DNA of 64,000 bases from Entonaema liquescens (GCA_902805475.1 CADCSX010000009.1:124001-188000), one strand, 5' to 3'. Positions 1 to 12,664 are shown, numbered from the stretch's first letter. The notes: generated by a model from the letters alone, not told the origin. Program-made: numbers and translations.

Positions 1-63
1 ATTATTCGCGTTATGGGCGGAATTATCGACATGTCAGACGCCGAGCTTGTTGCAGCTAGATAA
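1..63 (+). CDS. C-terminal end of an unidentified gene (partial)
   Basis: Frame 1 is open from the window edge and reads about 20 codons before a TAA stop, ending in MSDAELVAAR. The composition (balanced, acidic end) looks like a real protein C-terminus, but the stretch is too short to assign a family. The gene would lie almost wholly upstream of the window. It could equally be chance. Confidence 0.3.
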   Translation: MIRVMGGIIDMSDAELVAAR

Positions 64-572
64 TCAATCCTGGTTCGTTAACGTCATTCGGGACCGACAT
101 CTTGAACCCATTCCCTATACATCCTAGGTATGCCCTGTGTATTATCCCTTATTATCAACACTAGGTATTGTAGTCCCGGGCTCTGGAGTTTACTGTTGCC
201 GATGTTTTTGTACCCTTGTTCGTCCACATGTCTGGGGAGTAATTATAACCTGTTAATATACATAAGCCCTTAACTCATATCTCTGTTCAAACTTGTCTAA
301 TAGGGTTGATTTAAATCAAAACGGCATATAATAACATTATCTTACATCTTAAAGAAAGATTAAAGTCTTTCTATTTAAGCCGGTTACAATTTATAACCTT
401 TTGTTAGTTTTTTTTTTTTTTTTTCCTTCTCGTTAAATGCCTCAACAACAAGATTTTATTTTTACTGTGAACTAGATAGAAGAGGAGATATTTCAATAGA
501 CCAACACTATATACAGATATATATATATATATATGCACCTAGGTATATATGCTTCCAGATTCTTTGCCTAAC
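64..572. other. Intergenic, AT-rich, with simple repeats
   Basis: No gene seen. It holds a T17 run at about 408-424 and an (AT)9 run at about 517-534, just beyond the stop of the glutathione S-transferase gene on the minus strand. The T run could serve 3' end formation of the flanking genes, but this is not demonstrable here. Confidence 0.6.
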
Positions 573-1337
573 TCAGCGCCCATGCGCTTGAAATACTGCG
601 GCAACAGCCTTCTGCAGAGGCGGGGGAGATGCGGCGATTAATTCATCGACATTCAGACCCGGATCCCCTTTCTGCATTGCATACCTATACCTATCTCGCG
701 CAGCTACACGCTTTAAGTAAGCTAGGATGTTCGGGTAATCACTGAGATCATACTTGATGAAGCAACGCATCGTCGTAAGGCTGGTCACATTCATGATATC
801 AGCCGCAGTGAACTCCTCGCCCGCGAGCCAGGGTACCTCAGAAAGACGCTGATCCATGAACTCGAGGACCTGCTTTCGCCTAGCGTCGCTTCGTTTCACG
901 CTCTCGTTGTCGTCCCCTAGCCCCGTCCGAGACAGCGATAGCGCCAATAATAGCGCAGGCTGTAAGGTACCATTCGCGAAGTCTAGATCTATCGTCAGCC
1001 CTAAAGTACCTATTTAGGTTCCTTGCATGGGTGAATCTGTCTTACGAAACCAATATAAATACTCGGCAAAGTCTTTTTGCCCAGGCTTGACGACCAACTT
1101 CCCGTCACCCCGAGTCTGCAATATGTACTCAACACAAGCGCCGGACTCGGCCAGTTTGATGCTCCCGTCTTCGATCACGGGAGCCGACCCGATGGGGTGC
1201 AGGGCCTTGTACTCCGGCGGGGCCCAAATGGGCGACCGGTCGTACTTCTTAAGTTCATAGTCAATGCCAAGCTCTTCGCAGAGCCAGACCACTCTATCCG
1301 ATTGCGAAACGCCGAGATGGTGAACTACGAGAGTCAT
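573..1337 (-). CDS. Glutathione S-transferase
   Basis: Two exons, 1337-1046 and 982-573, joined across a 63-nt intron (donor GTAAGA, branch GGCTGAC, acceptor CTAG), give 233 residues, the usual GST length. The N-terminal thioredoxin-like domain is clear: TLVVHHLGVSQSDRVVWLCE, then the cis-proline region IGSAPVIEDG and the glutathione-contacting ESGACVEYIL. The splice restores the family motif YWFHFANGTLQPALLLAL at the start of the helical C-terminal domain, which confirms the junction. GSTs conjugate reduced glutathione to electrophiles in the cytosol. This one resembles the fungal Gtt1/GstA-like group; the substrate cannot be told. The start is the first ATG and matches the family N-terminus. 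Confidence 0.92.
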
Positions 1338-3109
1338 TTTTGACGGGGGCCGCGGTTGTCAAAAATTGTCTAAGGGGTTGTACCTTAGGATAGGTAACGA
1401 ATTTGAATAAAATAAAAAGAAGATAAGTTGAATGTTAAATAATCAATACGAGATTTTTACGATAGCAAAGAGTTGCTAGTCCAGGTACATACCTTACTTT
1501 ATACCTATACCTAAGAAACCCAACCTTCCTACATCATTGTGCACTACGTTAGTGAGTCATGAAAGAGGGAGATTGGCGATTAGCTCGCCCTTAACACCGG
1601 TAGGCTCCCGTTATCCACGTAACTTGTCCAATTCGACCTAAACGGCAAAGTTTTCGAAGCATGTTCGTGGCGCAGATACTCTAAAATATTACAAGACTTA
1701 CTACAAAATCTAAGCGAATTGTTAACTAAGTCAAGACGGAACGCGCTTGGTAGGTTTATAAGCACTTAATATAATCCATCTAAGTTAGCTACCCCTTTTC
1801 CCCTTAGATCTGAAAGCGCTGAATTTTATATCTGCGAAATGATCGAAACCCAACGTATTATAAAGTTAATCTTTACCTCATATCATCTCCTTCATACATT
1901 CTCAAATGAAGCTTGACTATTTAATAATGTAGAATAAAATATTGTGATATTATTAAAGATTGCAATTTATGTTCAAATGGTAAACAATAGACAGATACAC
2001 ACGCAAATATAGTATACAAAGGTTCTTCTTATCAATTGCCACACCATCAAGGAACTAATAAAGATGAAGGCTTTTTCACTGTGTTATTCGCACAACTTTG
2101 ATTAAGGATAGAACTTTCTTTAATAAAGTTATTTTCTCATGTTGTTCGCATTGTCACTTTACCATACCTAGTTATATTATTACATTAATATAATTTTATG
2201 TGTTAAAAACCAAATTTACCTTCATTCCAAAATAATGGAAATGCATTCTAAATATATTAATCTAACCACACCTTATTTTATCAAGTAATAATAGTTTAAA
2301 TAACATTTCTAATTATCAACATTTAGTACATGTACTTATGGTTTTCTAAGGTAGAGTGTTTACAAGTTCCGTTGGACACCGGATTGTTAACCTGGGAAAT
2401 AGTAAGAGTGTCACTTAAAAGAACAATAATGGTAAATATAAAAGACTTTAATCATGATTTTCTATTTAAATATATTCATCACTTACTTATACAAATCTTG
2501 GAGTTTATAAACGTCTCATTTGATGTGCTAAGTGGTTTACTTGGCTTCTTTAACTTATAAATGGTGGCGCACTGACATTGAGAGCGCTTGTCAATACGAA
2601 TAGTTAAGACTGAAGTTGAGGTTTTCTTCCTAGTTATCCTGTTTTTCCCTTCCTTCTATGTACTGCCTCGGTGAAGTACGAGTGTCTGGTGGTTGAAAAA
2701 TTAGATTGCCTTTGCTCAGCAGATAAACTTGGCGTGTCTGCAAATGAAAATGAGCCTCCAATATAAATTGTTGTTGGTTTCGTACGAGGCTCTGCTGTGC
2801 TCTGATTCCCCGCTGCTCTCCCTATGGTTGGCAACACGTGGCTGTGCGTACGAATTTAACGTATGGGAGGTCGGAGGGTGGCCAAGATTGGTCGCACCGC
2901 ATGTCAGTTGAGATCCTCGCGTCCACTCCTTATAGGTGCCCAGGCTGAATTCTTGATCCCCAAAATACCACATCACCCCGCCTACTTACAAGTTAAAAGA
3001 ACATGGAACTTCCCTCATCATAATAGCCGAACGAGCTCCTCCTACGACTACTTATCTATGAATTACTACCCGGGGACCTGGCTCGACCCAGTGTCTCTTT
3101 AAAGCGTAA
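1338..3109. other. Gene-free, strongly AT-rich gap
   Basis: No convincing gene. From about 1850 to 2560 the sequence is very rich in A and T, with only short chance ORFs. This could be decayed or RIP-mutated repeat DNA, but no element ends are visible. The last 450 bases are of normal composition and would include the promoter of the plus-strand gene starting at 3110. Confidence 0.55.
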
Positions 3110-4283
3110 ATGCCCGGCGTGACAGCAGCGTCGGTAACGGCGACCTCGGTTCGCAGAGGGTCGCGTGAGCCTCGTGAGATTGCCACGCTACGGCCACATC
3201 AGCAGCTAGCGGGTTGTATATTATGGCTACCTCCTAAGACTGAGCTACGAGAGGAGTGCGGGTCCGATATTGAGGCAGACCGGTGCAACCATCCCGTGGT
3301 GATCCTCTCACCACAGGCAGAAGATGGAAAGGTGGTATATCTCATGGTATGTATTGTTGTGGGGGATCTACGGGCTCGATTCTCTCTATGCAACTGCTTC
3401 GATCTGACGACCGAGAACCCAGATCACCTCACTGAAGGGAACGGAGCTCAAGACCCGCTTCAAACATGATCAGAACCTTAGGCTCGAACACATCCCTATA
3501 CGACCTAGCCACCCTCATCCGGACAATGGGATGCTCCTTAGCCTCGAGGATGTAACGCTCGTGTTACGGAAGAAATCTTATGTCAAGACTAAGACACAGT
3601 ACCACATCCAAGTCGCATCCTTACGGCCCTACGAGCGACGGGGACCTGATTATGTCTTGTCGCGAAAGTCTTACCAAGATTTGATCGAATATTCTAAATT
3701 CACCCCTCCGGCTCCTCACCCCTCGCTAAATACCGTCTCTTCTCCTAGTCGTGTATGGAGGTACGGTCAAGTCGTGCCTATTGCTTGGGAACGTAGTGGT
3801 AGCTACAGCGAGTATGTGTCTGCCCAGAGGCGTTTGGAGAGTGCTGCGGTGAGCCCGCCGCGCGCCCATTATGTGCCGACTATGAATACGAATTCATCCC
3901 GGTATATTCGTGCTGCTACTCGGAGCGAGCGAGAACCACTACTTTCCCAATCGTCGTACACGCGTCCTGGTAATTCGTATCCTAGCTATTCAGGTAGCTA
4001 TTCAAGCAATCATTCGCCACATACATATAGGACCTCAGCCAGAGCTGGGCATCAAAATCCGGCACGTTCGGTGGTGTTCGATGCGGAGAGAGCCTGGAAG
4101 AGAATGAAGATAATCTTCTGGGTTTTAATAGCGGTCATTGGAGCGTATGGGACGTATCGCGGTGTCGCCTGGTTGGTCAATGCGGCTAAACAGGCTGGCT
4201 TCATAGTTAAAGGTGGCATTAAAGAATTTGGGAATAAAATTGGCGGTTTCTGGTCAAGCCTAGAAAGGTTAGGTACTCCCTAA
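3110..4283 (+). CDS. Fungal conserved protein with C-terminal transmembrane segment
   Basis: Exons 3110-3346 and 3423-4283 flank a 76-nt intron (GTATGT donor, CTGAC branch) and encode 365 residues. The N-terminal half (about 25-165) is a globular domain with a motif order LAGCILWLPPK, HPVVILSP, then across the junction LMITSLKGTELKTR and RPSHPHPDNG. The same pattern occurs in fungal proteins of unknown function. A serine/tyrosine-rich linker (about 230-290) follows. One hydrophobic helix at about 307-323 (IIFWVLIAVIGAYGTYR) suggests a tail-type membrane anchor with a short basic/amphipathic end. The start is the first ATG after an in-frame TAA at 3107. The HPVVxLS/TS pattern recalls PemK-like beta-barrels, but that is only a visual resemblance; function unknown. 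Confidence 0.82.
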
Positions 4284-4478
4284 GACCCAATTCGTTTATT
4301 CCCTCTTCTTAGGTCTTAGGTATGCTGTAGGGTTATCTGGTTGTGATTTTATTATTGTACGGCACGGACTGGGTTGCAAAACGGAAAAATGTACAATTGG
4401 CATTATGTATTTGAACTGGTTATATATGGAGACCCGGAGGATATGAAATAAAATGTCGTGAAAAATTAATGAAGCCAG
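4284..4478. other. Short convergent intergenic region
   Basis: A 195-base gap between the converging genes ending at 4283 (plus) and 4479 (minus). It would hold both 3' UTRs. Nothing else is visible. Confidence 0.6.
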
Positions 4479-5143
4479 CTACTGATTCTTCGCCGGCGCC
4501 TCAGTGTCAGCAATATCGCAATTCTTTATGAACTGCTGCCACGAAGGAGTCTCCTCGCAAGTCGGTTCAAGCGTCGTAGTAGCTACTTGCCTCACAGTAG
4601 TTCTGGATTGAAATAGTCAGTAGTGCTCATATCACACGGCTGTCACGGGCAAACCCGGGGCAATAGGACGAGGAAATGGGTATAGGGGAAATGGGCGTGG
4701 GAAGAAGCGTACCGGCCATCACATGTCCAGGTCTGGTTTACTCTTAGTTCCCAGCTTTTATCCCAACCGAAGTTCGCGCCTGTGGTTATGGGATACTCAG
4801 ATCCGTCTACCTCATAGCTTCGATCGTAACATTCGAACCAATAGTTGCTCAGGTCTGGCCACACATTGTCATGCTGAACCATCTGGAGACCACAACCAGT
4901 CGAGACGCCGTTGGCGTTGTTAACCACCTCGAATACAAGCTGCGTTGAATTGGGAAACGCATCTATGGCGTATGGCGATGTTTGGACTCTAATATAGCGT
5001 CCGCCTTTCAGTGAAAATGTCGTTTTTGATGCTTCGGTACAAGACTGTGCCCTCTTAGGGGATGGTAATTCCTGGCTAGGCCCTGCTTGGGCGCCCAATT
5101 GAATAAAGGGTAGCGCTAGGAGCAGGTAGCACAGGCGAGGCAT
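4479..5143 (-). CDS. Small secreted cysteine-containing protein
   Basis: Exon 1 (5143-4713) and exon 2 (4602-4479) join across a 110-nt intron with an ACTGAC branch point, giving 184 residues. The N-terminus is a clear signal peptide (MPRLCYLLLALPFIQLGAQA, cleavage near residue 20). The mature part has six cysteines at about 35, 84, 105, 141, 159 and 172, enough for three disulfides, and potential N-glycosylation sites (NST, NQT). The size and layout fit fungal small secreted proteins, which include effectors and allergen-like proteins. I do not recognise the family. The splice keeps the cysteine-bearing C-terminal exon in frame and ends at TAG, which supports the two-exon model. Confidence 0.78.
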
Positions 5144-5870
5144 CGTAGAGTAGGGTTTCCAATAAGAAAGTAAAAAAAAGGGAAGTATGGCTAACGTGTC
5201 TCTCTACCATCCTCTCCGAGGGCATGGATCCATTGGCAGTTTTATTTTGATACCGGCCCTTGAAGCTCGGATAAAATTACCGAGCCTAGGATTCCACAAT
5301 CTAGCGTCCTTCCCGTTCTGCGATTCAACACCCTGGGGCCGAAGCCCTCGTCGTGAAATTCAGCGGAGTAAGATATCCCGGTCGACGTGACATTATCTTG
5401 CCTTTATCCACGCCGGGTCGTCCCGTTAGAGGTAACACGGGCATGTAGGATCCCGTATATGATCAATAGTGTGTATCTGATTGGCTGGCTTGACGATACC
5501 GATATCTGATAAAGGGTAATACCATGGTACGACGCGTGTACTCGCAATAAAAGCAACTGAATCCCTACACGCAGACCGCGGAGGTGGACTTACTAACATT
5601 TTCATCATGTACAAGTTAGGTACCTAGTTAGACTTACTTCCTAAAGCCTCTCCTTTAGGTTAATTAACTGACTCCTTGCTTGGGAAACACCTAGTTACAT
5701 TTATGAGTGACAGTTGTCGATTTGTACATGCTGAGTATCATTAGTTGGCTCGTGATTTCGCGACAGATATACCTTACTTCACTTGTTTCCTACCGCTGGG
5801 TCTTTTTCTTTCTCTATTCTTTTTCTATTCTTTTTAAACAGAGAACCAGGCGAATAGACCTTCGCAGAGA
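5144..5870. other. Intergenic region
   Basis: Between the small secreted protein gene (start 5143, minus) and the 3' end of the RecQ gene. Only short chance ORFs; no RNA gene or repeat recognised. The part next to 5143 would contain that gene's promoter. Confidence 0.55.
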
Positions 5871-8181
5871 TCAACTCTCTGCTGACTTATATCCCGCCGC
5901 TTCACAAGCTCGGGTAAACTCTTTCAACAAGGACTGTATTGTAGATAATTAGTTGGCTTATTTTCTGAGAAGATATACCGGGTTCGAAAACGCACCTTGA
6001 AGTCATGGTCTGCCAACGACATAAATATGTCTTTCTGGTGGAGTTTAAGCTGCATGACCCGGGGACTTTTGATTCCAAAGGCAACGCGAGCTAAAAATCT
6101 TGGATCATCCCGTACCTTGCACACATTGAGGATCTTTAGAATGCCGGCAATGTCCACCGCCGGGGTTGGCTTTGGGGGTAATATGACACGCCTCCCTGTC
6201 AGACAGTGTGAGCAATGCTCGCACCGAATTTTCCCTTCAGGCAACCCCATTCCAAAATGCTCTGCTAGAGCTAGAGCAAAGCATCTGTCGTCTGTGATGA
6301 GATCGGCTACTTGCTGAGTTCGACGCAAAGCGTCCTCCTCCCGAGTTTCCATGTCAACGTAGAGCTTGTCAGCGATGACTTTGATTTCTTGTGAAGTCTG
6401 GGGGAGAGTCTCGAGTACTCTAAATTTATTTTCAACTCCGCTCTTTTTCAGCATGATGATACCACTATCATTGTACTCCTCGAGCTTCCTTACTACGTCG
6501 GTACGTAGTAGCCCGGTTGACTGTACGATATCGCTTATATCGACTTCGTAAAGCTTGCCCGATTTAGTCTTGTTGGCGTGCTTATATATGGCTTTACCTT
6601 CAGGAGAAGAATCTGTTTTAGCGATATGATAATAGTTCTGCATTGCCTCGAACTTGTACGAAGTATATTCTGGAGTGACTGCCCTGACCAAGCCAAATCG
6701 AAGCTCCAGTGTCGCTAGCAATATGGACAAAGGACCAGCGCGGATATCGTAGTCTTTACCTAAGGCCGTCTGGTTAAGCCTGATAATATCACCTTCCTGC
6801 GTGTGATCAACTTTTCGGTGAAATAAGTCTTCCAGCAAACGGCGTAGTGATTGCCGTGATGGCAGGTCACCACGAGCAAAGTTCTCTCGTAAGTAGAAGT
6901 CGTCCCGGCAAATGTAAAACATACAATGACTTATTTCTCCATCTCTCCCCGCGCGCCCAATCTGTTGCGAATATTCTTCTACCGTGCTGGAGAGGTCGAA
7001 ATGGACAACATTTCGAATGTTGGCTTTATCAATGCCCATACCAAAGGCGATTGTAGCAACAACTATGGATATATTATCAGCCATGAAATCGTCTTGTATT
7101 TGCGTCTTTATCTCTGTTTTAAGGCCAGCATGGAACGCAACTGCCTCAAAGCCTTGACCTTTTAGGTCATCTGCGAGTGATTCGGCTTGTTTCTGGAGAG
7201 TTACGTAGACGAGGGTGGGCCCGGGATGCTCTCGCAAGAAACGGAACATCTTTAGGTACTTGTCCTGCTTTGTACTCACGCTCTCGGCTAATAATTGTAG
7301 GTTTGGCCTGTAGGGTGAAGTGCGAAATACGTTAGATTCCTTGATACCGAATGCCCTTGCGACATCGTCAACAACGCGAGGTGTCGCTGTGGCAGTCAGA
7401 CAGATGACTCTTTCAGCATTGATCTCTTGAACGAAGCGGGCGACCTTGAGATAGTCGGGACGAAAAGAATGGCCCCATTCTGAGATACAATGGGCCTCGT
7501 CGACAGCGACTAGCCGAATGCCACCCGGAACATACTTCATACTTTCGACAAAGCCCTCGTTATTAAGCCTCTCTGGCGCGCAGTAGAGCAGTTTCAGCCG
7601 GCCTTCTCTGATGCCAGCCTTGATTTGCTTCTGCTGTTCGTAAGTTTTAGTAGAGTCTAGACAAGCAGCAGCAACGCCTTTGCGCAACAGAGCGTCTACT
7701 TGATCCTTCATGAGGGCGATCAGGGGCGATACAACAATAGTTATACCTGGCCTAGTGCGAGCTTTGTTACTATCCACGGCATCTATCTCATCAAAGGCAA
7801 CTGCGGGTATCTTGGAACGGAATGTGTATTAGCGAGTTGGTCTTGACAGAGAAAGGAAAACTCAACTTGATAGCATAGGGATTTGCCGGCGCCCGTAGGA
7901 AAGACGACGAGAACGTTCTCCTCTCGCAAGATAGATATGATAGCAGAGAATTGCTCGTGACGGAAGTCGTTGTAGCCGAACCTCTTCTTTAAGATGGCCT
8001 TGACGGTATCTCCGAGGAACTCTGTGTTGTTATGTGTTGCGCTATGCACTTTGGGCTGTTTGGTTAGTCGGATTTGGTGATACTCTTCATTGTCCGAGGA
8101 CAGCCTGCGCTTCGTTCCCGTGGTCAACTTTTCCACATCTATGTCTTGCAGTAGATCATCTCCAGAGTCATAATCGGACAT
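5871..8181 (-). CDS. RecQ-family ATP-dependent DNA helicase
   Basis: Three exons (8181-7867, 7810-5996, 5933-5871) with introns of 56 and 62 nt give 730 residues. The splices restore SLCYQIPAVAF after the Walker A motif and the C-terminus HDFKSLLKEFTRACEAAG. The domains in order are: acidic N-tail; superfamily 2 helicase core with FPTGAGKSLCYQ (about 93-105), VVSPLIALMKDQ, Walker B DEAH (about 209-212), TATATP; second RecA-like domain with ATIAFGMGIDKANIR and the arginine-finger motif QQIGRAGRDG; then a RecQ zinc-binding region with four cysteines (DRC...CEHCSHC). No HRDC domain is seen, so it resembles the short fungal RecQ helicases rather than the long Sgs1/QDE-3 type. RecQ enzymes unwind recombination and replication intermediates 3' to 5' in the nucleus. 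Confidence 0.95.
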
Positions 8182-9404
8182 GATGGATAGGGGTTTGTAA
8201 GGCTCGTGGTTAGGTATTTACAGGGGACCGTAGGCGCGTTTGAACTTTGGCTTTGCCTTTTTTTTCTTGTTGGCGAGGGAAAACGTAGATTTACTTTGAG
8301 TTGGAGAAGAAAATATGAACCATAATTTGTTCAAACATAAGACTTTTCTAATACTTGCGTGGCGTGGCGTGAAAGATATCGCTACTAGCTACCATGGTGA
8401 TAATTTATGTTTCTCGAGGAAACACCAACTGGCCGTAGCTGGTCCGACTTTCTTGGTCTGATCTTCCTGCGCAATTGGCCCATGCTTTAGAACGTCGCGG
8501 TTACCTAGGTAGCAGATAAGGTTACTAGGATGTACCTACTCAACTGTAATTGCCTAAGCACGTCCATTTACGTACCTAACGCATTGAACTGGCTACAGGT
8601 AATTTACATTTAGGTATCTACTGTACCTACCTAAGTAGATACTTCTATCAACCTTATACCTCTTAATGATGAATTGGAAAGGAAATACTTTCATATACTG
8701 AAATTTTGACATCATTAATATGCTATTTGACTGCCCTACTCCTTACAAAGTGCCCGTTACGCCTGTAAAATGCTTGCTTGTTTTCATGTACGTGAATGCC
8801 ACTATGCTGTGATGCCTGTAATCGTCTCCTTGACCCTGATCGATGCTCATTTATTCATATAAAATACCTTCACAGCCGGAACTAGTAGGTACGTGCCTAT
8901 GTTCAAAGTAGCCCGGACAACTCAAGCGATCTACTTCCTAAAGCTCCATCGTGCGTTACGTATGCACAACAACCGGCGAATCTATGCTGCCGATAGAACA
9001 GCAGCCAGATTAGAAAACAAATGTCCCGCCGAAGAATGCTGTTCATATAATGACTTGTTGCTGTCCCCCTTTGTCGTTGTGCTTTATTGTTAATGAATAG
9101 GTATTTGACTCGCGACGCCGTCGTCGTTAAGGATGCTCCTTAGTTAAGTAAACCATGCGAAAAGCTCGATTAGACTTGGGATCTCTTCGACGTGGGTATC
9201 GCGTCAGAGGAGGATATAAATATAAGAACGTTGCTAGCGAAAATATAATGCTGCCGCATACTTCTTGAAGCTTGATGAGTACCTAAGCTTCCTGTCGGCA
9301 CGAATCCTCGGGTATCGATATGCGCCCCAACTAGGTGGAAGTGTTCGCAGACTTGGATCACGTCCTCGTTGCGGGACCTAACACGTGCTTATAACCCAGT
9401 AGGC
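8182..9404. other. Intergenic region with TAGGTACCTA-type motifs
   Basis: It carries the promoter of the RecQ gene (minus strand) and the 3' end of the Cdc4-like gene. Several short palindromic copies of the ACCTAGGTA/TAGGTACCTA family lie around 8500-8640. Small ORFs here (for example 8893-9093) lack family features and look like chance. Confidence 0.5.
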
Positions 9405-12400
9405 TTAGGTATCTTCTTCCATGATTCTCTGTACTTCGGGAGCATTTAGCAAAATACGCTTGCCGAGTTCCTCGGCAGGTTTACCATCGCGAATAGCTCC
9501 GAAGTCAAGAATCTATCGTCAAATTGTTAATAAGCATGTCATGGTCTACATTATAGGATCGGTGGTTTTACTTACCTCGACGTATGTCAAGTTATCCCGT
9601 TGGACAGCCGCTACGCATCGGCGTTCATCAAATCTGACCTGCCAGACTCCACTAAGGTCTGTGAGAAGGTCTTGGATGCATTCGCCTGAGCGGATATCCC
9701 ACATCTTCAGAGTCCGATCGCTGCCACTAATAACTTTGCGCCCGTCGTGTTGAAAGCAGGTAATGGCGCCAGTATGGGCCGTCAGTGTTGACTGGCATCG
9801 TCCACTCTCTGGGTCCCAGATACGGAGAGTGCTGTCCGCTGCTGCTGAAACAAGTCGCTCGTCGCGAAGATCAAGTAACCCAACGAGCAACGAGTGTCCT
9901 TCGAGCGTGTGCAAACAAGACCCCGTTTCCAGATCCCAGATTTTCACAAAGCTATCCATACTGCCCGATATGCACCTGTTGCGAGCTACATCGAGCACTA
10001 CGCTATACACCTTCTGCGAATGCCCCTGCAAGACGTGGACTGTCTCGCCCGTGCTTATGCGCCATACTCGAACGGTATTATCGTAGCTCCCACTGACGAG
10101 TGTATCGGCATGAGCGGCGATCGCGCGAACAGAGTGGGTATGACCTTGTAGTGTGCGGATGAAGTAAGGACAATCAGCATCATTGGCTGGAGGTCCTGTC
10201 TGGATGTATCTCCTGGAGCCGGACTCGGGAAGGCGCCAAACTCGCAACTGGCTATCGCGGGATCCGGTGATGATTAGAGGCTTCGGCGGCATCATGACCG
10301 CCTGCCCGTTCTCCACCTTGCCAGTGTCTGTCGGCATCAGGATTTGTAGACATCGGACGGTACTAGTGTGGCCGTAGAAGACCTGAGTGCAGAGACCTTT
10401 CTCGATATCCCATACACGGACTGAGCGATCTGTCGAACCAGATACTAGGAAATTGCCTTCGTATTGAAGAGCCCATACTCCACCTTCGTGGCCTTCTAAA
10501 CGACGACGGAGCTTGCCCGTCTTGGTGTCATAAACGTGAATAAGCATGTCGTCGCTTCCGGTGATAATCTTGTCTTCATCAAATTGTAGACAGGTAATTA
10601 CGTGCCGAGGGTGAGCTGCAAAGGCAACATGGCTGGGCTTGACCTTACCACTTGTCCAACTCTTGCGGATCATGTAGTGACGACGATAGAGCGACTTGAA
10701 TAGGTGAAGCTTCCTGAGGCTCGGAAGGCCAATATGCGGATCGGGGACGGCGACAGCTGCGGCGTTGGCGGCAGACATAGGGCCCTCAGACTTGTGCACT
10801 CGTTCTCCTGTATATGTTTTTTCATCCTTCGTCATCTCTTGCGCGCTTGCTCGCCGTTTCGACCGTTCCGAGCTACTGAGGCTATTCAAAGCCCTCTTGC
10901 GCTTGGATGTCCGTAGTTTTTGCGGCGGATCGGGCTTTGAGGAGCGTATCAGTTCGGTTTCAGTCGATGTAAGTCTAGCCTGGGTACTATAGTCACGCTC
11001 ACAGCCGTCAGGTCCCACCGGATCCTGCCAGCCCCAGCCCTCTCTAATAGCCCTATCAAGCTCTCCAGGGGCCAGGGTAAAGCCGTCGTAGTCGAATAGT
11101 TCCTTCCAGCCCGTCTCGTTACTATCAATGATCCCACGCCAGTATTTCGAAACCTGGGCTGCGCGGCAGAGATCACGGTGGTCTAGGTAAGAGAGAATGT
11201 GCAGGGTCAACTCAAGAGGCAGGTCCTTCAAGATGTCACATTTCAGGGCTGGGTTAACCACATCAGCAACAATGTGAAGGGTTTTCCTGGAACATCTGCG
11301 GAGAAACTGGTACATCATAAACGATTTCATCTCGGCAGGCATAGCGTCGAAAGTCTCCAGCATTGAGCGGGTGTCCATGAATGTAGGTTGGGACTGTGAA
11401 GAATCTTCGAATCGCCTGACAACCAGGGACGAGGGCTCCGTGATGGAAGACGGGCCAGACTCATATTCCATCGAGTTCTGACTTTCCTCATGAAAAAGGA
11501 GTGAAACATCTTCGTCCGCCGCATTGTCTCTGTCGTCTTGATCGAGGCCACGGAATTTAGAGGCCTGGAGAGTGGGGGACAGGCGTGGGCTGGGCAAGCT
11601 TGCATCTTGAGCAGCGAGCGTATTGATGGGTCTTGGGTGATGCAGGGCACGGATAGATTGCTGGAGTGATTCATCGGCATCGACATCGCCGAATGGCTCA
11701 GCATCTGCATCTGCGTCAGTTATGGGGGGAGTGGCGACATTGCTGCTAAAGACAGTGTGCGAATCGCTACCGGAAGGGCTTGAGGCATCGAAGAAGGATT
11801 GGGATTGACTAGTATTGTTGGATTCCGGGGTTTCGAAAGAATCGAGTTGTGTACTTCGAAGTTTAAGCGGACGATTTGCGCTCGTTGGAGTCAGCTCAGA
11901 CGTATCAGGAGTAACGGGGAAGCCACTAGTAGATCTTGTTGTGTTGTTCTTAATAGCATCTTTACGGGAGCCGTTGGTTAGAGCGCGGCGTAGCTTATCT
12001 GATACGGCGTTGGGGAGACTCGGTACAAATGATCGCGCCGACTGCTTCTGCGAACTTTTCCGAATAGATCCGCCAACGACGGGGGAGGCAGCTCGGGAGT
12101 TCACTCGATGGGCTCTACGAGACGACTTGGGCTGATACGGTTTTGATAAGCGTCGATCGGTTTGATAGGGAGTGTCTAATTCTGGGTCTGCCTTGATCTC
12201 CTCAACGGATCCATCGATAGTAGATTGTTGGGACTAGATTAAAGATCGGACGATTAGACAACAACAACAACAATAAAGGCAGAAGGAAATAGACGATCGG
12301 AACATACATCTTGCTGATATTCAACACCGTTGTCATCAACAGGCCAGGAAATGCCGCCATAGTTGGCGACGTTGAAGGTGAAGTTAGCTAACTCAGGAGG

Positions 12401-12664
12401 GGTGGGCTTCTGAGCTAGAGGGTACTCTTTGGAGTCGAGGGATGAGAGAGGTTTCGACTCCCTTACTAAAAGAGGCGGATATGATCTCTTGGTAGTGGTG
12501 GTGGTGGTCACCGTCTTGGTCTCAATACACTCCGCAACGCCAAATTTAAGTCGTGGATGCGAGAGAGAGTCGGCGTCGTCGAAATTAACAGAAACTGTAG
12601 TGTGACTAGATCGAGGCCGTCCAGACTCCATCCTTTCGTCTGCGGATGGTGCCTGTATCCTCAT
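9405..12664 (-). CDS. cdc4: Cdc4-type F-box and WD40 repeat protein (SCF substrate receptor)
   Basis: Exons 12664-12308, 12233-9576 and 9512-9405 (introns 74 and 63 nt) give 1040 residues. The first exon carries the fungal signature TKTVTTTTTTKRSYPPLLVR. A long disordered Ser/Thr-rich stretch follows, then a D (dimerization)-domain-like segment (MPAEMKSFMMYQFLRRCSRK, about 417-440), the F-box (LKDLPLELTLHILSYLDHRD, about 453-489) and seven to eight WD40 repeats (about 660-1015). The repeats have Cdc4-like arginines, for example GSTDRSVRVWD, GSRDSQLRVW and GSYDNTVRVW. The last splice joins TYVE to ILDFGAIRDG. Cdc4/Fbw7 binds Skp1 through the F-box and brings phosphodegron proteins to the SCF ubiquitin ligase in cell-cycle control. 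Repeat sequence and length favour Cdc4 over the related SconB/Met30. The start is the first ATG; Met12 is an alternative. Confidence 0.93.
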
